Positions 8,883-18,171 are shown, numbered from the stretch's first letter. The stretch: DNA of 64,000 nucleotides from Tannerellaceae bacterium (GCA_031271045.1 JAISWO010000029.1:49034-113033), one strand, 5' to 3'. Translations and numbers: made by a program. The notes: generated by a model from the sequence alone, not told the origin.

Positions 8883-9716
8883 TCAGGAATGATAAGCCAG
8901 CAAACCCGGCATGGGTGTCAGTTCGATACGCTCTATATGGATGGACAATGAGCGGGCCGCATCCCTGAGCACCGGTTGATAATAAAAGGCTATCGAACCG
9001 GTAAAATGCACCGGATAGGCTTCGAAATCCGCATACTGCATAACATTGCGAACAAAAAAGCTTCGGAATCCTTTATACACGAGCTCGTATATGGCCGGTT
9101 CATGGATGTTTTCAAACAAGAAACGGGAGAGCGTGGCCAGATAGCGATTGGGAAATGGTTGCCGATACACACGCTCCAGAACGTCTTCCGCCGTCACGTT
9201 GTACTGACTCATGAATTTATCAATCAGATGAGCAGGCAACTGATTCTTCAGACAGCCGCTTAGTAATAGCCTGCCCAGTACGGCGCCGCTACCTTCATCG
9301 CCCAGGATGTAACCTAACGGGGAGACATTGCTAATAATCGCCCGCCCATTATACAGGCAGGAGTTGGAGCCTGTTCCAAGTATGCAGGCAATGCCCGGCT
9401 GCTGCCGGCATAAAGCACGAGCAGCTCCCGTCAGGTCACTATAAACTTCAATAGAGGCAGGTAAAAACAGAGAAAGGGCGTCGTATATGACTTGCTTTTT
9501 TGCCGGCGAAGTACAACCGGCGCCATAAAAGTACACAGCTTCAATATCAAAACCTTTAATAGAAGGAAGCAGATCAGCTTCCATGTCTTGCCTGATTTCT
9601 TTAGATGTTTGGAAATAAGGGTTTATTCCTGTCGAAAAAATCTGTTGTACAGTTTTTTTTCTGTCAGCAACGCACCACTGGGTTTTTGTTGACCCGCTGT
9701 CAGCTATCAATATCAT
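8883..9716 (-). CDS. BadF/BadG/BcrA/BcrD-type ATPase, probable amino-sugar kinase
   Basis: A 277-residue ASKHA-fold protein. The phosphate-1 loop is ADSGSTKTQWCV at the N-terminus, the second phosphate loop is ILGTGSNSC and the adenosine region is LGDEGSGAVLG. These match the BadF/BcrA family, whose single-subunit members include N-acetylglucosamine and glucosamine kinases. A role in amino-sugar salvage is inferred from family only. It is monocistronic, with TATCTTTG at 9746-9739 upstream. Confidence 0.85.
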   Translation of the reverse strand: MILIADSGSTKTQWCVADRKKTVQQIFSTGINPYFQTSKEIRQDMEADLLPSIKGFDIEAVYFYGAGCTSPAKKQVIYDALSLFLPASIEVYSDLTGAARALCRQQPGIACILGTGSNSCLYNGRAIISNVSPLGYILGDEGSGAVLGRLLLSGCLKNQLPAHLIDKFMSQYNVTAEDVLERVYRQPFPNRYLATLSRFLFENIHEPAIYELVYKGFRSFFVRNVMQYADFEAYPVHFTGSIAFYYQPVLRDAARSLSIHIERIELTPMPGLLAYHS

Positions 9717-9738
9717 CCTTGTCTGTTGTTAAACAAGG

Positions 9739-9746
9739 CAAAGATA
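9739..9746 (-). promoter_or_regulatory. -7 promoter element of the BadF-type gene
   Basis: Reads TATCTTTG on the minus strand, 23 bp before the start codon. Confidence 0.6.
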
Positions 9747-9811
9747 GCTATATTCCCCAAAAAAAGAGAGAGAGTTCGAAAGGTTAGCGCAGATGAATCA
9801 GTCCGGTTCGT

Positions 9812-10693
9812 TCAGAGAGTTTGTGTAGACATATATGGATCTGATTCAGCATGATGCAGCCGTCTCACTAATTCGGTCGGCGTACACCCGAATTGTTGTT
9901 TGCAAAACCGTGTAAAATGGGTTGCAGAGTTAAAATTGTACTTCCTCATCACATCGCTGAATGTCGAATCCGGTTCGGATAAACTGTTGCGTACGTGCTT
10001 TGCTTTTTGTTTGAGTATCCATTGATGGGGAGAGGTGCCAAATTCTTCTTTGAATTTGTTATCGAAGTTCGTCCTTCCCATTCCCGATAAATGCGCCAAC
10101 TCATCTATATGATGAATCTTGAGATAATTATCCATGATCAGAGTCCTGAAATCAAACGATTTGCCGATGATCGGATAAAACAGATTGGCTAATTCCTCTT
10201 TCGGATACTGCGTATGCAGGATAAGGAATAATTCCTGATGTTTTATCTCGTGCAAATGGGCATAGTTGATGTTCTTTTGCAGATATAAAATAAGTAAGTC
10301 AAAAAACTCAATTAAGGGCGTCCGAAAGGGAAGGGCTTCGAATTTGTGCGTAATATTGGGTGAAAGTCTCCAATATGATTGGAAAGCATTTTTCTCACAA
10401 GACGTCTTAAGTGCAAAAAACGAGAATACAACCATTTTACATGGTTCGATCGTTGTTATCAAGGCATTGGACAACTTGGGAAAAAAGACAAATTCATTTT
10501 GGCCGATGGGTTGATTCCTAAATTCGTTGTAATCGGCCCGTGCACTTCCTTCCAATAGAAAGATGAGATAATGCAGGTCTTTATGTTTGAAAGAGAAAGA
10601 TGTTTTACTTTCTGCTTCAACATATTTAAACCCTGCCCGCATGTCGTTAGAGCTGTTTGCTAATCGCTCTTCAAAATAAACTGAATTAATCAT
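9812..10693 (-). CDS. AraC-family transcriptional regulator (fimbrial locus copy 1)
   Basis: A 293-residue regulator. The N-terminal part (about 1-130) is cupin-like, and the C-terminal 100 residues are an AraC double helix-turn-helix. The first HTH is around IDELAHLSGMGRTNFDNKFKEEFG, and the second ends in the family signature FNSATHFTRFCKQQFGCTPTEL. It is closely similar in layout to the regulators at 10899, 11909 and 24212. The group surrounds the fimbrial operon, so control of fimbrial genes is a reasonable inference. The ligand is unknown. Confidence 0.85.
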   Translation of the reverse strand: MINSVYFEERLANSSNDMRAGFKYVEAESKTSFSFKHKDLHYLIFLLEGSARADYNEFRNQPIGQNEFVFFPKLSNALITTIEPCKMVVFSFFALKTSCEKNAFQSYWRLSPNITHKFEALPFRTPLIEFFDLLILYLQKNINYAHLHEIKHQELFLILHTQYPKEELANLFYPIIGKSFDFRTLIMDNYLKIHHIDELAHLSGMGRTNFDNKFKEEFGTSPHQWILKQKAKHVRNSLSEPDSTFSDVMRKYNFNSATHFTRFCKQQFGCTPTELVRRLHHAESDPYMSTQTL

Positions 10694-10820
10694 TTCTTTT
10701 TTCTGATAAATTTATAATAATAATTACTTCTATACTTATTGTTTTTAAGCTGTACATAGAAAATGTAATAAATAAGAATCAGATTTATTCTTTTCTGCAT
10801 ACTCTAGCTGTAAAACATTG

Positions 10821-10828
10821 CAAATGTA
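10821..10828 (-). promoter_or_regulatory. Possible -7 element of AraC copy 1
   Basis: Reads TACATTTG on the minus strand, 127 bp upstream of the start, implying a long AT-rich leader. No well-spaced -33 element. Confidence 0.4.
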
Positions 10829-10898
10829 TAGAGTTCGTGGTAATTTTACGTTTTCAAAAACCGTAATAGTGTTTACAATTTTGATAAAAGGTACTTTC

Positions 10899-11750
10899 TT
10901 AATCATTTTGCGTTAGTCTTTTTCTTAATTCGGAAGGCGTGCAACCGAACTGTTGCTTACAGAAGCGATTCAGGTGTGTAAAAGAATTAAAGTTGTACTT
11001 ATTCATAATGTCGTTTAGTGTGTTTTCCGGCTCTGACAGACTAAAATAAACGTGTTTAGCTTTTTCTTTTAAGATCCATTGCAGGGGAGTCATTCCAAAT
11101 TCTTTCTTGAACTTCATATCGAAATTGCCTCTTCCCATGTTCATTTTTTTCGCCAGTTCATCCACATTATTGACCGTAGGGAAATATTGCATAACCCGGT
11201 TTTTGAAACCAAGTGATTGCCCTAAGATAGGATAGAACAGGCCGGCTATCTCTTTTTTATTATACAGTTCGCTCAATAGCAGGAATAGCTCTTGAAATTT
11301 CAGCTTGCACATAAGTTCGGATTTTATGCCTTTTCTCAGGTATTCAGTGAATAAAAGTATGTATTCGTTCAGTATATCGTGTATTGGAACAGGAGCAAAG
11401 GTGAATTGGATCAAAGAACGTATGGCGGTATAAATCCGAAAGTTCAGCTCGTTGTAAATGGGTTGCAGGGATTCGAAAGAGCAAACCAGCAGGTCCGATG
11501 GAGTAAGAATTGTCAGGGCATACCGGACGGATTTAGGGAATAAGAATAATTCTCTGTTTTTTACTTTTATGGACTGAAATTCATTGTATTGTGCCGACAA
11601 ATCTCCTCTTGTCAGAAAAACCAGATGATTTATTTCCGAATCCAAATTGCAGAATTTTTCTCCGTCATCAACATCATAGTTTTTAAAACAGATACCTTCT
11701 GTTGTGGTATAGCTGTTGAACATGGCACTTATGTACGATAAACTTTTCAT
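10899..11750 (-). CDS. AraC-family transcriptional regulator (fimbrial locus copy 2)
   Basis: A 283-residue paralogue of the neighbouring regulators. The C-terminal AraC domain has VDELAKKMNMGRGNFDMKFKKEFG, MTPLQWILKEKAKHV and FNSFTHLNRFCKQQFGCTPSEL. It is divergent from copy 3 across a 158-bp intergenic region with promoters facing both ways, an arrangement suited to cross- or autoregulation. It is more AT-rich than the fimbrial structural genes. Confidence 0.85.
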   Translation of the reverse strand: MKSLSYISAMFNSYTTTEGICFKNYDVDDGEKFCNLDSEINHLVFLTRGDLSAQYNEFQSIKVKNRELFLFPKSVRYALTILTPSDLLVCSFESLQPIYNELNFRIYTAIRSLIQFTFAPVPIHDILNEYILLFTEYLRKGIKSELMCKLKFQELFLLLSELYNKKEIAGLFYPILGQSLGFKNRVMQYFPTVNNVDELAKKMNMGRGNFDMKFKKEFGMTPLQWILKEKAKHVYFSLSEPENTLNDIMNKYNFNSFTHLNRFCKQQFGCTPSELRKRLTQND

Positions 11751-11772
11751 CCATTAACTTTTGGCGTTTATG

Positions 11773-11803
11773 CAAAAGTAGGAAAAATCTTTTTATTATG
11801 CAA
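11773..11803 (-). promoter_or_regulatory. Promoter of AraC copy 2
   Basis: On the minus strand, TTG at 11803-11801 and TACTTTTG at 11780-11773, spacer 20 bp, 22 bp before the start. Confidence 0.65.
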
Positions 11804-11843
11804 TCCGAAAGTGCCGGTGATATGTGAATTATGTGTTCAAATG

Positions 11844-11872
11844 TTTGAATTGATAAATATGTCGTATATTTG
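11844..11872 (+). promoter_or_regulatory. Promoter of AraC copy 3
   Basis: TTTG at 11844-11847 and TATATTTG at 11865-11872, spacer 17 bp, 36 bp before the start codon. Confidence 0.6.
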
Positions 11873-11908
11873 TGTCGTTTAATTGTGTGATAGTTATAAA
11901 TTCATTTT

Positions 11909-12793
11909 ATGGAAAATTTATTTTATATAGAAGATCACGTGTCTTGTCACAGGTATAAATCTGATTTTCAGACAGGATTCAAGTGTGCCACAATCAAAAA
12001 AGGCTCGACTTTAGAGAAGTTGAGCGCTGCTTGCAACCATCTTTTCCTTCTCAAGGAAGGAGAGCTACGTATCCGTCGTGAAGAATACGCTCCACGTAAA
12101 ATCCGGAAAGAAGAATGTATATTGATCCCCAAAGGGACAAAAATGTCTTGTGAAGCGCTGGAAGATTCCGTTTTATTGGTGATGTCATTTGATGTTTTGC
12201 AACACATATGCGACAAAGCCATGCTGCATTCTTACCAGTCTATGCGTGATCAGGTAGAATACAATTTCATTCCTACTCCGATTCGATATCCCTTGACGTC
12301 CTTTGTTGATTTGCTCATAGGTTATCTTAAGGGTGGAATCGATTGTGAGCATTTACATGAGATAAAGGAAAAAGAATTTTTTCTTGTCTTGCGTAGATGT
12401 TATTCCAAAGAAGAAATCCTACATCTATTGTATCCTATTATCGGAGTTTCGGATTTTAAAGGTTTTATTCTGCAAAATTATCTGAAAGTAGAAAGTGTCA
12501 CCGAGTTGGTAGATAAAGCAGGAATGAAACGGACGGCTTTTGACATGAAGTTTCGCGAAACATTCGGCACGTCGCCGCGCCAATGGATACTTAGTCAGAT
12601 CGCCCGGCATGTCCGCTATAAAGCTATGGACCCTGATGTCACCCTTCGGGAACTTATCAATGAATTTAAATTTCATTCCGCTACTCATTTTTGCCGGTTT
12701 TGCAAACAGCAGTACGGCTGCACACCAGGTGAATTGTTGAAAAAATCGAGGTTCGAGCAAGAAAAAAACGCAAAAAAAACGCATGTTGATTAA
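11909..12793 (+). CDS. AraC-family transcriptional regulator (fimbrial locus copy 3)
   Basis: A 294-residue paralogue. Its C-terminal AraC domain has VTELVDKAGMKRTAFDMKFRETFG, TSPRQWIL and FHSATHFCRFCKQQYGCTPGEL. A Lys/Arg-rich tail follows. It is the last gene before the fimbrial structural genes on the same strand, 188 bp upstream of the DUF3575 start, so it is the best candidate for direct control of that operon. The ligand is unknown. Confidence 0.85.
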   Translation: MENLFYIEDHVSCHRYKSDFQTGFKCATIKKGSTLEKLSAACNHLFLLKEGELRIRREEYAPRKIRKEECILIPKGTKMSCEALEDSVLLVMSFDVLQHICDKAMLHSYQSMRDQVEYNFIPTPIRYPLTSFVDLLIGYLKGGIDCEHLHEIKEKEFFLVLRRCYSKEEILHLLYPIIGVSDFKGFILQNYLKVESVTELVDKAGMKRTAFDMKFRETFGTSPRQWILSQIARHVRYKAMDPDVTLRELINEFKFHSATHFCRFCKQQYGCTPGELLKKSRFEQEKNAKKTHVD

Positions 12794-12843
12794 TTTGTAA
12801 ATAAAAACGTTTTGAAAAATGATTATTGCATAAAAAAATGCTA

Positions 12844-12851
12844 TACCTTTG
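12844..12851 (+). promoter_or_regulatory. -7 element, likely promoter of the fimbrial operon
   Basis: TACCTTTG about 130 bp upstream of the probable DUF3575 start. No well-spaced -33 element is visible, which would suit activator dependence. Confidence 0.5.
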
Positions 12852-12981
12852 CCCGTGATAAACAAACAAAAGACAGAATAAATAACTTAACAGGAAAACT
12901 CTTTACTAAACATAGAGAGGGCTAATGTCAAAAGATAGAATTAGAAAAAAAAATAAAACAACTAGACTAACCAGAGAGAAA

Positions 12982-13557
12982 ATGAAGAGGATCTACGTCT
13001 TAATAATTGTTGCAATAGTAATTGTTTTTCCGGTGGCGGTACACAGTCAAACCGTAGCCGTGAAGACAAATCTATTGTATGATGTGACGAGCACGATAAA
13101 TTTAGGCCTCGAGATGGGGATGTCTCCTAAATGGACATTGGAGTTGCCTGTCAATTATAATCCCTGGGAATTTGGAGAATACCGTAAAATAAAGCACTGG
13201 CTGATTCAACCGGAAGCGCGTTATTGGTTTTGTAAGAGTTTCAACGGACAATTTATTGGTTTCCATGCACACATAGGCGGTTTCAACGCGGGAGGACTCG
13301 AATTGGGTGGAGTCAAATTTGGCACATTGACTGACTATCGGTACGAAGGAACTTTATATGGTGGCGGACTTTCTTACGGCTATCATTGGGTACTGAATAC
13401 GAGGTGGAGCATTGAAGCAACTCTCGGCGTAGGGTATGCTCTCATGGACTATACAAAATATGACTGTGTGACTTGTGGGAAAAAAGAAAAAAGCGATACC
13501 CGCGACTATATCGGACCGACGAAAGCCGGCATAAGCCTTATTTATATAATCAAATAG
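12982..13557 (+). CDS. DUF3575 outer-membrane protein
   Basis: A 191-residue protein of family DUF3575, commonly encoded with type V fimbriae in Bacteroidales. The start at 12982 is chosen because it puts a signal peptide (MKRIYVLIIVAIVIVFPVAVHSQ) at the N-terminus. An in-frame ATG at 12925 would add 19 charged residues. The family block VAVKTNLLYDVTSTINLGLEM is followed by alternating beta segments typical of a small barrel, with WLIQPEARYWFC. The end IIK* is 13 bp from the DUF3868 gene, so they are cotranscribed. Confidence 0.8.
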   Translation: MKRIYVLIIVAIVIVFPVAVHSQTVAVKTNLLYDVTSTINLGLEMGMSPKWTLELPVNYNPWEFGEYRKIKHWLIQPEARYWFCKSFNGQFIGFHAHIGGFNAGGLELGGVKFGTLTDYRYEGTLYGGGLSYGYHWVLNTRWSIEATLGVGYALMDYTKYDCVTCGKKEKSDTRDYIGPTKAGISLIYIIK

Positions 13558-13570
13558 AAAGTACGCAATT

Positions 13571-15064
13571 ATGAAAAAGATTATATATAAATGTATCGCA
13601 TTGTTGTTGGTCTTGACGGGTTGGATACCTGTAGAGGCGCAAACCGTTTATGACGGGCAGATCCCTGTAAAAATACAGCGCCTGCGACAAATGGACGATT
13701 CGGTTCAGGTTTCCATTGATTTCGACCTTACCGGCCTTTCCGTAGCCTCGGAACGTTATCTGACATTGACGCCCGTCCTTACCAATACAAAAGGAAAAGA
13801 ACATAAACTGAAAAATATTCGTATCAACGGCAAACAGCAGCAGAAGGCTTTTGTGCGCGAGGTGGAATTGAACGGACTGCAACGGCAGGTTGCCAGTGCG
13901 CACCATTCCGTGATCGGGTTAAACAAGGAGACTCGCGACATATTCCATTATGTGACCACTACTGGCTTTGAGAGTTGGATGCAGGAGGCGCAAATGATCG
14001 TATTGAGCGATCTGTGCGACTGCGGTGGAGAGACAAGGCAACAGCTTTCGGATAAAATTGCCGACCGTGTGATTCTGGACGGAACACAGCCTTATCGCGT
14101 CTTGCCGAATGTGGCTTATATACGTCCTGAAGTCGAAACGGTGAAATCGCGTAGCGAGTCGAGCGACATATTCCTCGATTTCCCCGTGTCGCAAACGGAA
14201 ATTGATCCGAGATTCGGCAACAACCCTCGCGAACTGGCGAAAATAGAAACCATTATCAGCGAAATACGCAAGGATGCCAATGTGCGGGTAACGGGAGTTT
14301 CCATTGCCGGCTTTGCATCGCCCGAAGGCGAGATTACGTTCAACAACGAACTTTCGCGCGGAAGGGCGGAATCCTTACGCAATTATCTGGCTTCGCGTAG
14401 CGGTATTCCTCCACAGCAGTATCGCTTAGGTAACGGAGGGGAAGATTGGGATGGATTGGCACGTATGATACAAGGGATGAGTAATTTCGGACCTAAGGAA
14501 ACGGTCTTGTCTATCATTCGATATTACAACAACCCGGCGGAGCGGAAAGATCGGTTGAAGGCTTTGGACGGAGGCCGATTGTGGGAATGGATGCTGAATG
14601 AGCTTTATCCGAGACTGAGACGTGTTGTGAGCCGTATTGAGTACACAGTGCGCGGGTTTGACGTAGAGGAAGCGAAGCAAATCATCCAGACGCGGCCGCA
14701 ACAACTGAGTTTGAATGAAATGTTTTCGGTGGCAAACACCTATGAAGAGGGGACTAAGGAGTTCGGTGCTGTATTCGAAACGGCCGTGCGCGTATTCCCC
14801 AATGATCCGGTAGCGAATCTGAATGCAGCCGCGTCGGCGCTGTTGGACAAAGATCTGACGAAGGCAGAACGCTATCTGCAAAAAGCGCAGCGCAATACCC
14901 CGGCCTACTACAACAATCTGGGCGTATTGAATATGATGCAAAACAACCTGGCGCGTGCAAAGAACTTATTCCAGCGCGCAGCGGAAGGGAATCTGGAGAT
15001 TGCTTTGAAGAATCTGGAAGAAATTAAGAAGAAGGAGGAAGCCGATCGACTGTTGACAAATTGA
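13571..15064 (+). CDS. DUF3868 / OmpA-like protein with C-terminal TPR
   Basis: A 497-residue secreted or outer-membrane protein. A signal peptide ends near VEAQ. The N-terminal DUF3868 region begins VYDGQIPVKIQRLRQMDDSVQV. A middle OmpA-like domain holds VSIAGFASPEGEITFNNELS and RGRAESLRNYL (about residues 240-280), expected to contact peptidoglycan. C-terminal TPR-like helices include YYNNLGVLNMMQNNLARAKNLF. DUF3575-DUF3868 pairs precede fimbrillin genes in related genomes. A role in fimbrial assembly or anchoring is inferred. Confidence 0.8.
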   Translation: MKKIIYKCIALLLVLTGWIPVEAQTVYDGQIPVKIQRLRQMDDSVQVSIDFDLTGLSVASERYLTLTPVLTNTKGKEHKLKNIRINGKQQQKAFVREVELNGLQRQVASAHHSVIGLNKETRDIFHYVTTTGFESWMQEAQMIVLSDLCDCGGETRQQLSDKIADRVILDGTQPYRVLPNVAYIRPEVETVKSRSESSDIFLDFPVSQTEIDPRFGNNPRELAKIETIISEIRKDANVRVTGVSIAGFASPEGEITFNNELSRGRAESLRNYLASRSGIPPQQYRLGNGGEDWDGLARMIQGMSNFGPKETVLSIIRYYNNPAERKDRLKALDGGRLWEWMLNELYPRLRRVVSRIEYTVRGFDVEEAKQIIQTRPQQLSLNEMFSVANTYEEGTKEFGAVFETAVRVFPNDPVANLNAAASALLDKDLTKAERYLQKAQRNTPAYYNNLGVLNMMQNNLARAKNLFQRAAEGNLEIALKNLEEIKKKEEADRLLTN

Positions 15065-15180
15065 CGATGATCACGTCGCAACTGCAATAAATATGAACAT
15101 TATTAACTGCAACAAACAATTATATGCGTATTAACAAAAAAAAGAGAGATTAATTTTATTGTATTACTAATTTAAATCAA

Positions 15181-16737
15181 ATGAAAATGAAAAGATTATT
15201 TAAATTTTTTGCTGTGGCTGCTATTATAGCAGTAGGTTTCACAGGATGTTCCAGTGAAACACCAATTGACGACGACCCTCAGAATGGTTCGATTATCGGT
15301 TCTGATGAGGAAGATGGTGAGCTTACGTATGCAAGCTTTAGGTTTAGTGCAAGCAGTGCCGGCGCTACAAGGTCGGTTGATGCTGCCGGTGGTGAAACGA
15401 CGTTGGCTCTTACAGAGTATCGTGTATTGATTTACAGAGGAGATAATACTTTGGAAATAGATACGGCCATTGCTATAGCGGGTGACTCTATGCTGACGAT
15501 ACCGGTTTACTCCGGATCGAAAAAACTCTTTGTTATAGCAAATGGAGGGACAACCACTGCAATTCTGAGTGTGCCGGCGAAGGGAACGACAACATTGAAT
15601 ACTTATGCCGGATTGAATAATGCGTTTGTTCTGACTACAGGATCACCAAATCCGACTGATTTTAGCAGTCATACTCTTTTGTATGGTACAAATGGCAGTA
15701 AGTTTATCTTTTCCAGTGATGTGAAGACCGCTACGAAGGATTTCAAACCGGGTATAAGCGCGGCTGAGTCGAAAGTCCCAGGTAGTGATAATTTCTTCAA
15801 TGTGGGACTGGACAGGTTGGTTGCCAGAGTTGCCGTTACCAAGACGGATCCTTCTAAGCCCACAGGTTCGACAGCAACTGCGGGAATCATAGTCCAGGAC
15901 TCCACAGGTCGTATTGATCCTGCTACCGTTCAGTATCACCTTTGGAACATAAACAAGGCCGTATATCCTTTCCAGAATTACAACGCATCCAATGTGCTGG
16001 TAACTCCTTATGGTGATGCTGCATCTCCGTTTGAAAGTTATTACCTTAGGAATCAAGGCGAAGGTAGCAGTAACAATTATATCGCTATTGCAACCAGAGG
16101 AGCGAACCCGCCGGCAACTTCAGCTTATCGCTACGTGACTGAAAATGTGCCTACTACTGCGTATGGAGGTAATACCACTTATGCAGAAGTCGAAGCTGTC
16201 TTCCTTCCGGTTGTAGGGAAGTATGTGGACGCCGTGATTGGTTATAATGAAGCAACCTCCACGTTTTCTCCTGTAAAAGCTACCGCTGACCAGACGACAG
16301 CAACAGACCTGTACAAGTTCATCCAAGCAGGAGTCTTAGGGCTTGAACCAGGGACTATATTGGGCGGAAGTAGTGCATTGCTTTTAGCAAAAAAAGTGGT
16401 TTACCATTTGGTGAATCCTAGTACACCGCCTAAAACGAACTTATCAGATTATACGAGCCTCGTCGCCGATGCTGACGTTCTAACATACTTCGACAAATAT
16501 ACCGGAGGTAAAAGTTATTATCGTTTGAACTTTGGGGAACAAAATGGCCAGTATATTAATTACGGCATAAAACGTAACTACTATTATGATGCAAATATTA
16601 CAGGTTTCAATACCATTGGCGCTAATGAACCCGGTGATTTATTGGAAGATGGTACACCTCTGGGTGGTATAACCAACATAACTGTACATATTATCATCCG
16701 TGACTGGACAGGCAAGGAAATGAATGTAATTATTTAA
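15181..16737 (+). CDS. Mfa1-type major fimbrillin (type V pilus subunit)
   Basis: A 518-residue lipoprotein precursor. The lipobox is VGFTGC, with Cys23 as the acylation site. A likely maturation site follows Arg64 (GATR|S), in line with the known Arg-protease removal of the N-terminal strand that permits donor-strand polymerisation. The C-terminus (NYGIKRNYYYDANITGF then ITNITVHIIIRDW and MNVII) matches Mfa1-family C-terminal domains. It is followed by a hairpin and a palindrome array before the anchor gene, which fits high expression of the major subunit. Confidence 0.88.
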   Translation: MKMKRLFKFFAVAAIIAVGFTGCSSETPIDDDPQNGSIIGSDEEDGELTYASFRFSASSAGATRSVDAAGGETTLALTEYRVLIYRGDNTLEIDTAIAIAGDSMLTIPVYSGSKKLFVIANGGTTTAILSVPAKGTTTLNTYAGLNNAFVLTTGSPNPTDFSSHTLLYGTNGSKFIFSSDVKTATKDFKPGISAAESKVPGSDNFFNVGLDRLVARVAVTKTDPSKPTGSTATAGIIVQDSTGRIDPATVQYHLWNINKAVYPFQNYNASNVLVTPYGDAASPFESYYLRNQGEGSSNNYIAIATRGANPPATSAYRYVTENVPTTAYGGNTTYAEVEAVFLPVVGKYVDAVIGYNEATSTFSPVKATADQTTATDLYKFIQAGVLGLEPGTILGGSSALLLAKKVVYHLVNPSTPPKTNLSDYTSLVADADVLTYFDKYTGGKSYYRLNFGEQNGQYINYGIKRNYYYDANITGFNTIGANEPGDLLEDGTPLGGITNITVHIIIRDWTGKEMNVII

Positions 16738-16761
16738 TTTCTACCTGTACTGACGAAGAAA

Positions 16762-16801
16762 AGAGAGAGGGGAGGGCTTCTCTCCTCTCTCCCTCTCTCT
16801 T
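16762..16801 (+). terminator. Purine/pyrimidine hairpin after the major fimbrillin (attenuator)
   Basis: AGAGAGAGGGGAG (16762-16774) can pair with CTCCCTCTCTCT (16789-16800). There is no strong T tract, so partial termination or mRNA 3'-end protection is more likely than full termination. Confidence 0.5.
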
Positions 16802-16879
16802 CTCTCTTACATGAACAACTTTACACATGATACTCTAAGTTCTTTTTTGAAATGAGAATGAGATCTTCAGCAAATCCTG

Positions 16880-17068
16880 ACGCAAGCCGCGTTAGCCCTA
16901 ACGGGAGTCGCGTTAGCCTTAACGCAAGCCGCGTTAGCCTTAACGGGAGTCGCGTTAGCCTTAACGCAAGCCGCGTTAGCCTTAACGCAAGCCGCGTTAG
17001 CCTTAACGCAAGCCGCGTTAGCCTTAACGCAAGCCGCGTTAACCTTAACGGGAGCCGCGTTAGCCTTA
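16880..17068 (+). repeat. Nine tandem 21-bp palindromic repeats between mfa1-like and mfa2-like genes
   Basis: Nine full units of period 21 bp, consensus ACGCAAGCCGCGTTAGCCTTA, with a CAAGC/GGGAG variation. Each unit junction forms the dyad GCGTTA-GCCT-TAACGC. The gap 16738-17133 otherwise holds only the upstream hairpin. A 90-codon frame starting at 16852 runs through the array as a seven-residue repeat (NASRVSL), but it lacks a signal peptide and is probably not translated. Confidence 0.9.
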
Positions 17069-17133
17069 ACGCACGGATTGTGAGCGGGGATGAAGGATTC
17101 GTTATTTACTATTTACACAATTAATTAAGCTGT

Positions 17134-18171
17134 ATGAAACCGATAAATTTTTGTAGGATTAAGAGGGTCGCCGCCATCTGCCTGATATGTCTTCTGTCGT
17201 CCGTAATGCCGGGATGTATCCAGGATGATTTGTCGGTGTGCGGATTACGTGTTATGCTCCGGTACGCAGAGCGGAATGCGACGCAGGATGTTAACAGGTT
17301 CGCATCGGATGTAAAGCAAGTTAGCTTGTTTATTTTTGATGCGGAAACAGATCTTTTCTTAAGTGAGCAATCGGCGACCGTTGATCAGATGATAGACAAT
17401 TGTATGTTGAGCCTCAATGTTTTCCCCGGCGATTATCATTTTGTTGCCTGGGGCAATGTGGCTGAAGATTATGAGTTTGAGCCCTTTATAAAAGGCCAGA
17501 CCACCCTGGATGAAGCGATCATCACATTGAAAGCTCAGAACAATATGGTGGATGAATATCCCGACGATTTGTATTTTGGCTCCAAGACCTATACCGTATT
17601 ACCGGATTTGCAGGCAAATCAGCAGATTGTCATTGATCTGGTAAATAACACGAAGCGGATTCATGTCATTGCCACAGGACTGTATGATGAGAATTCCATC
17701 CTGGAAGAAGATCCGCAAAACCCCACCTTCCGCGCCGAGATCAGTTCCAGGAACGGGAGATATACATTTGATAATAACCCTGACCCCACGGGGGGACAGT
17801 ATACTTATATACCTCGCGAACGTTTTGAAGTGATTACCGAAGGAGGAGATGAAGAAGGAGCTTTGCTTTCCGACTTTGTTGTCCTGCGCGAAACAAGCAT
17901 CAAAGAAGCCACCAATTCGTCTTTGCGGATTTATCATCGCGGCAATACCCGCGCCGGCGGAGAAGGAGAAGAGGAATTTTACAGCGTATCACTCACCGAT
18001 CTGCTGCTTATTGTAGCATCTTTGGAAGAAACTACGATCGAAAACAAGGACGAATTCACCCTCAATATATTTATCAACAAGACGAATGGTAGCGTTACAA
18101 TCCGAGTCAATGAATGGACTCCTGTTCCTGTTCCCGGTGGTGAATTTGGTAACGGCATCTTAGGCTATTAA
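17134..18171 (+). CDS. FimB/Mfa2-family fimbrial anchor lipoprotein
   Basis: A 345-residue lipoprotein with lipobox VMPGC followed by IQDDLSVCG. Family features include the DVKQVSLFIFDAETDLF strand, a FPGDYHFVAWGN block and the C-terminal FTLNIFINKTNGSVTIRVNEW. Mfa2/FimB proteins anchor the fimbrial shaft to the outer membrane and limit its length. Length is normal. It lies directly after the 21-bp repeat array and 19 bp before the next fimbrial gene. Confidence 0.85.
   Translation: MKPINFCRIKRVAAICLICLLSSVMPGCIQDDLSVCGLRVMLRYAERNATQDVNRFASDVKQVSLFIFDAETDLFLSEQSATVDQMIDNCMLSLNVFPGDYHFVAWGNVAEDYEFEPFIKGQTTLDEAIITLKAQNNMVDEYPDDLYFGSKTYTVLPDLQANQQIVIDLVNNTKRIHVIATGLYDENSILEEDPQNPTFRAEISSRNGRYTFDNNPDPTGGQYTYIPRERFEVITEGGDEEGALLSDFVVLRETSIKEATNSSLRIYHRGNTRAGGEGEEEFYSVSLTDLLLIVASLEETTIENKDEFTLNIFINKTNGSVTIRVNEWTPVPVPGGEFGNGILGY

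Noticed and set aside
15065-15180. Invertible promoter before the major fimbrillin
   Set aside because: No inverted repeats flank this gap and no site-specific recombinase gene lies in the window.
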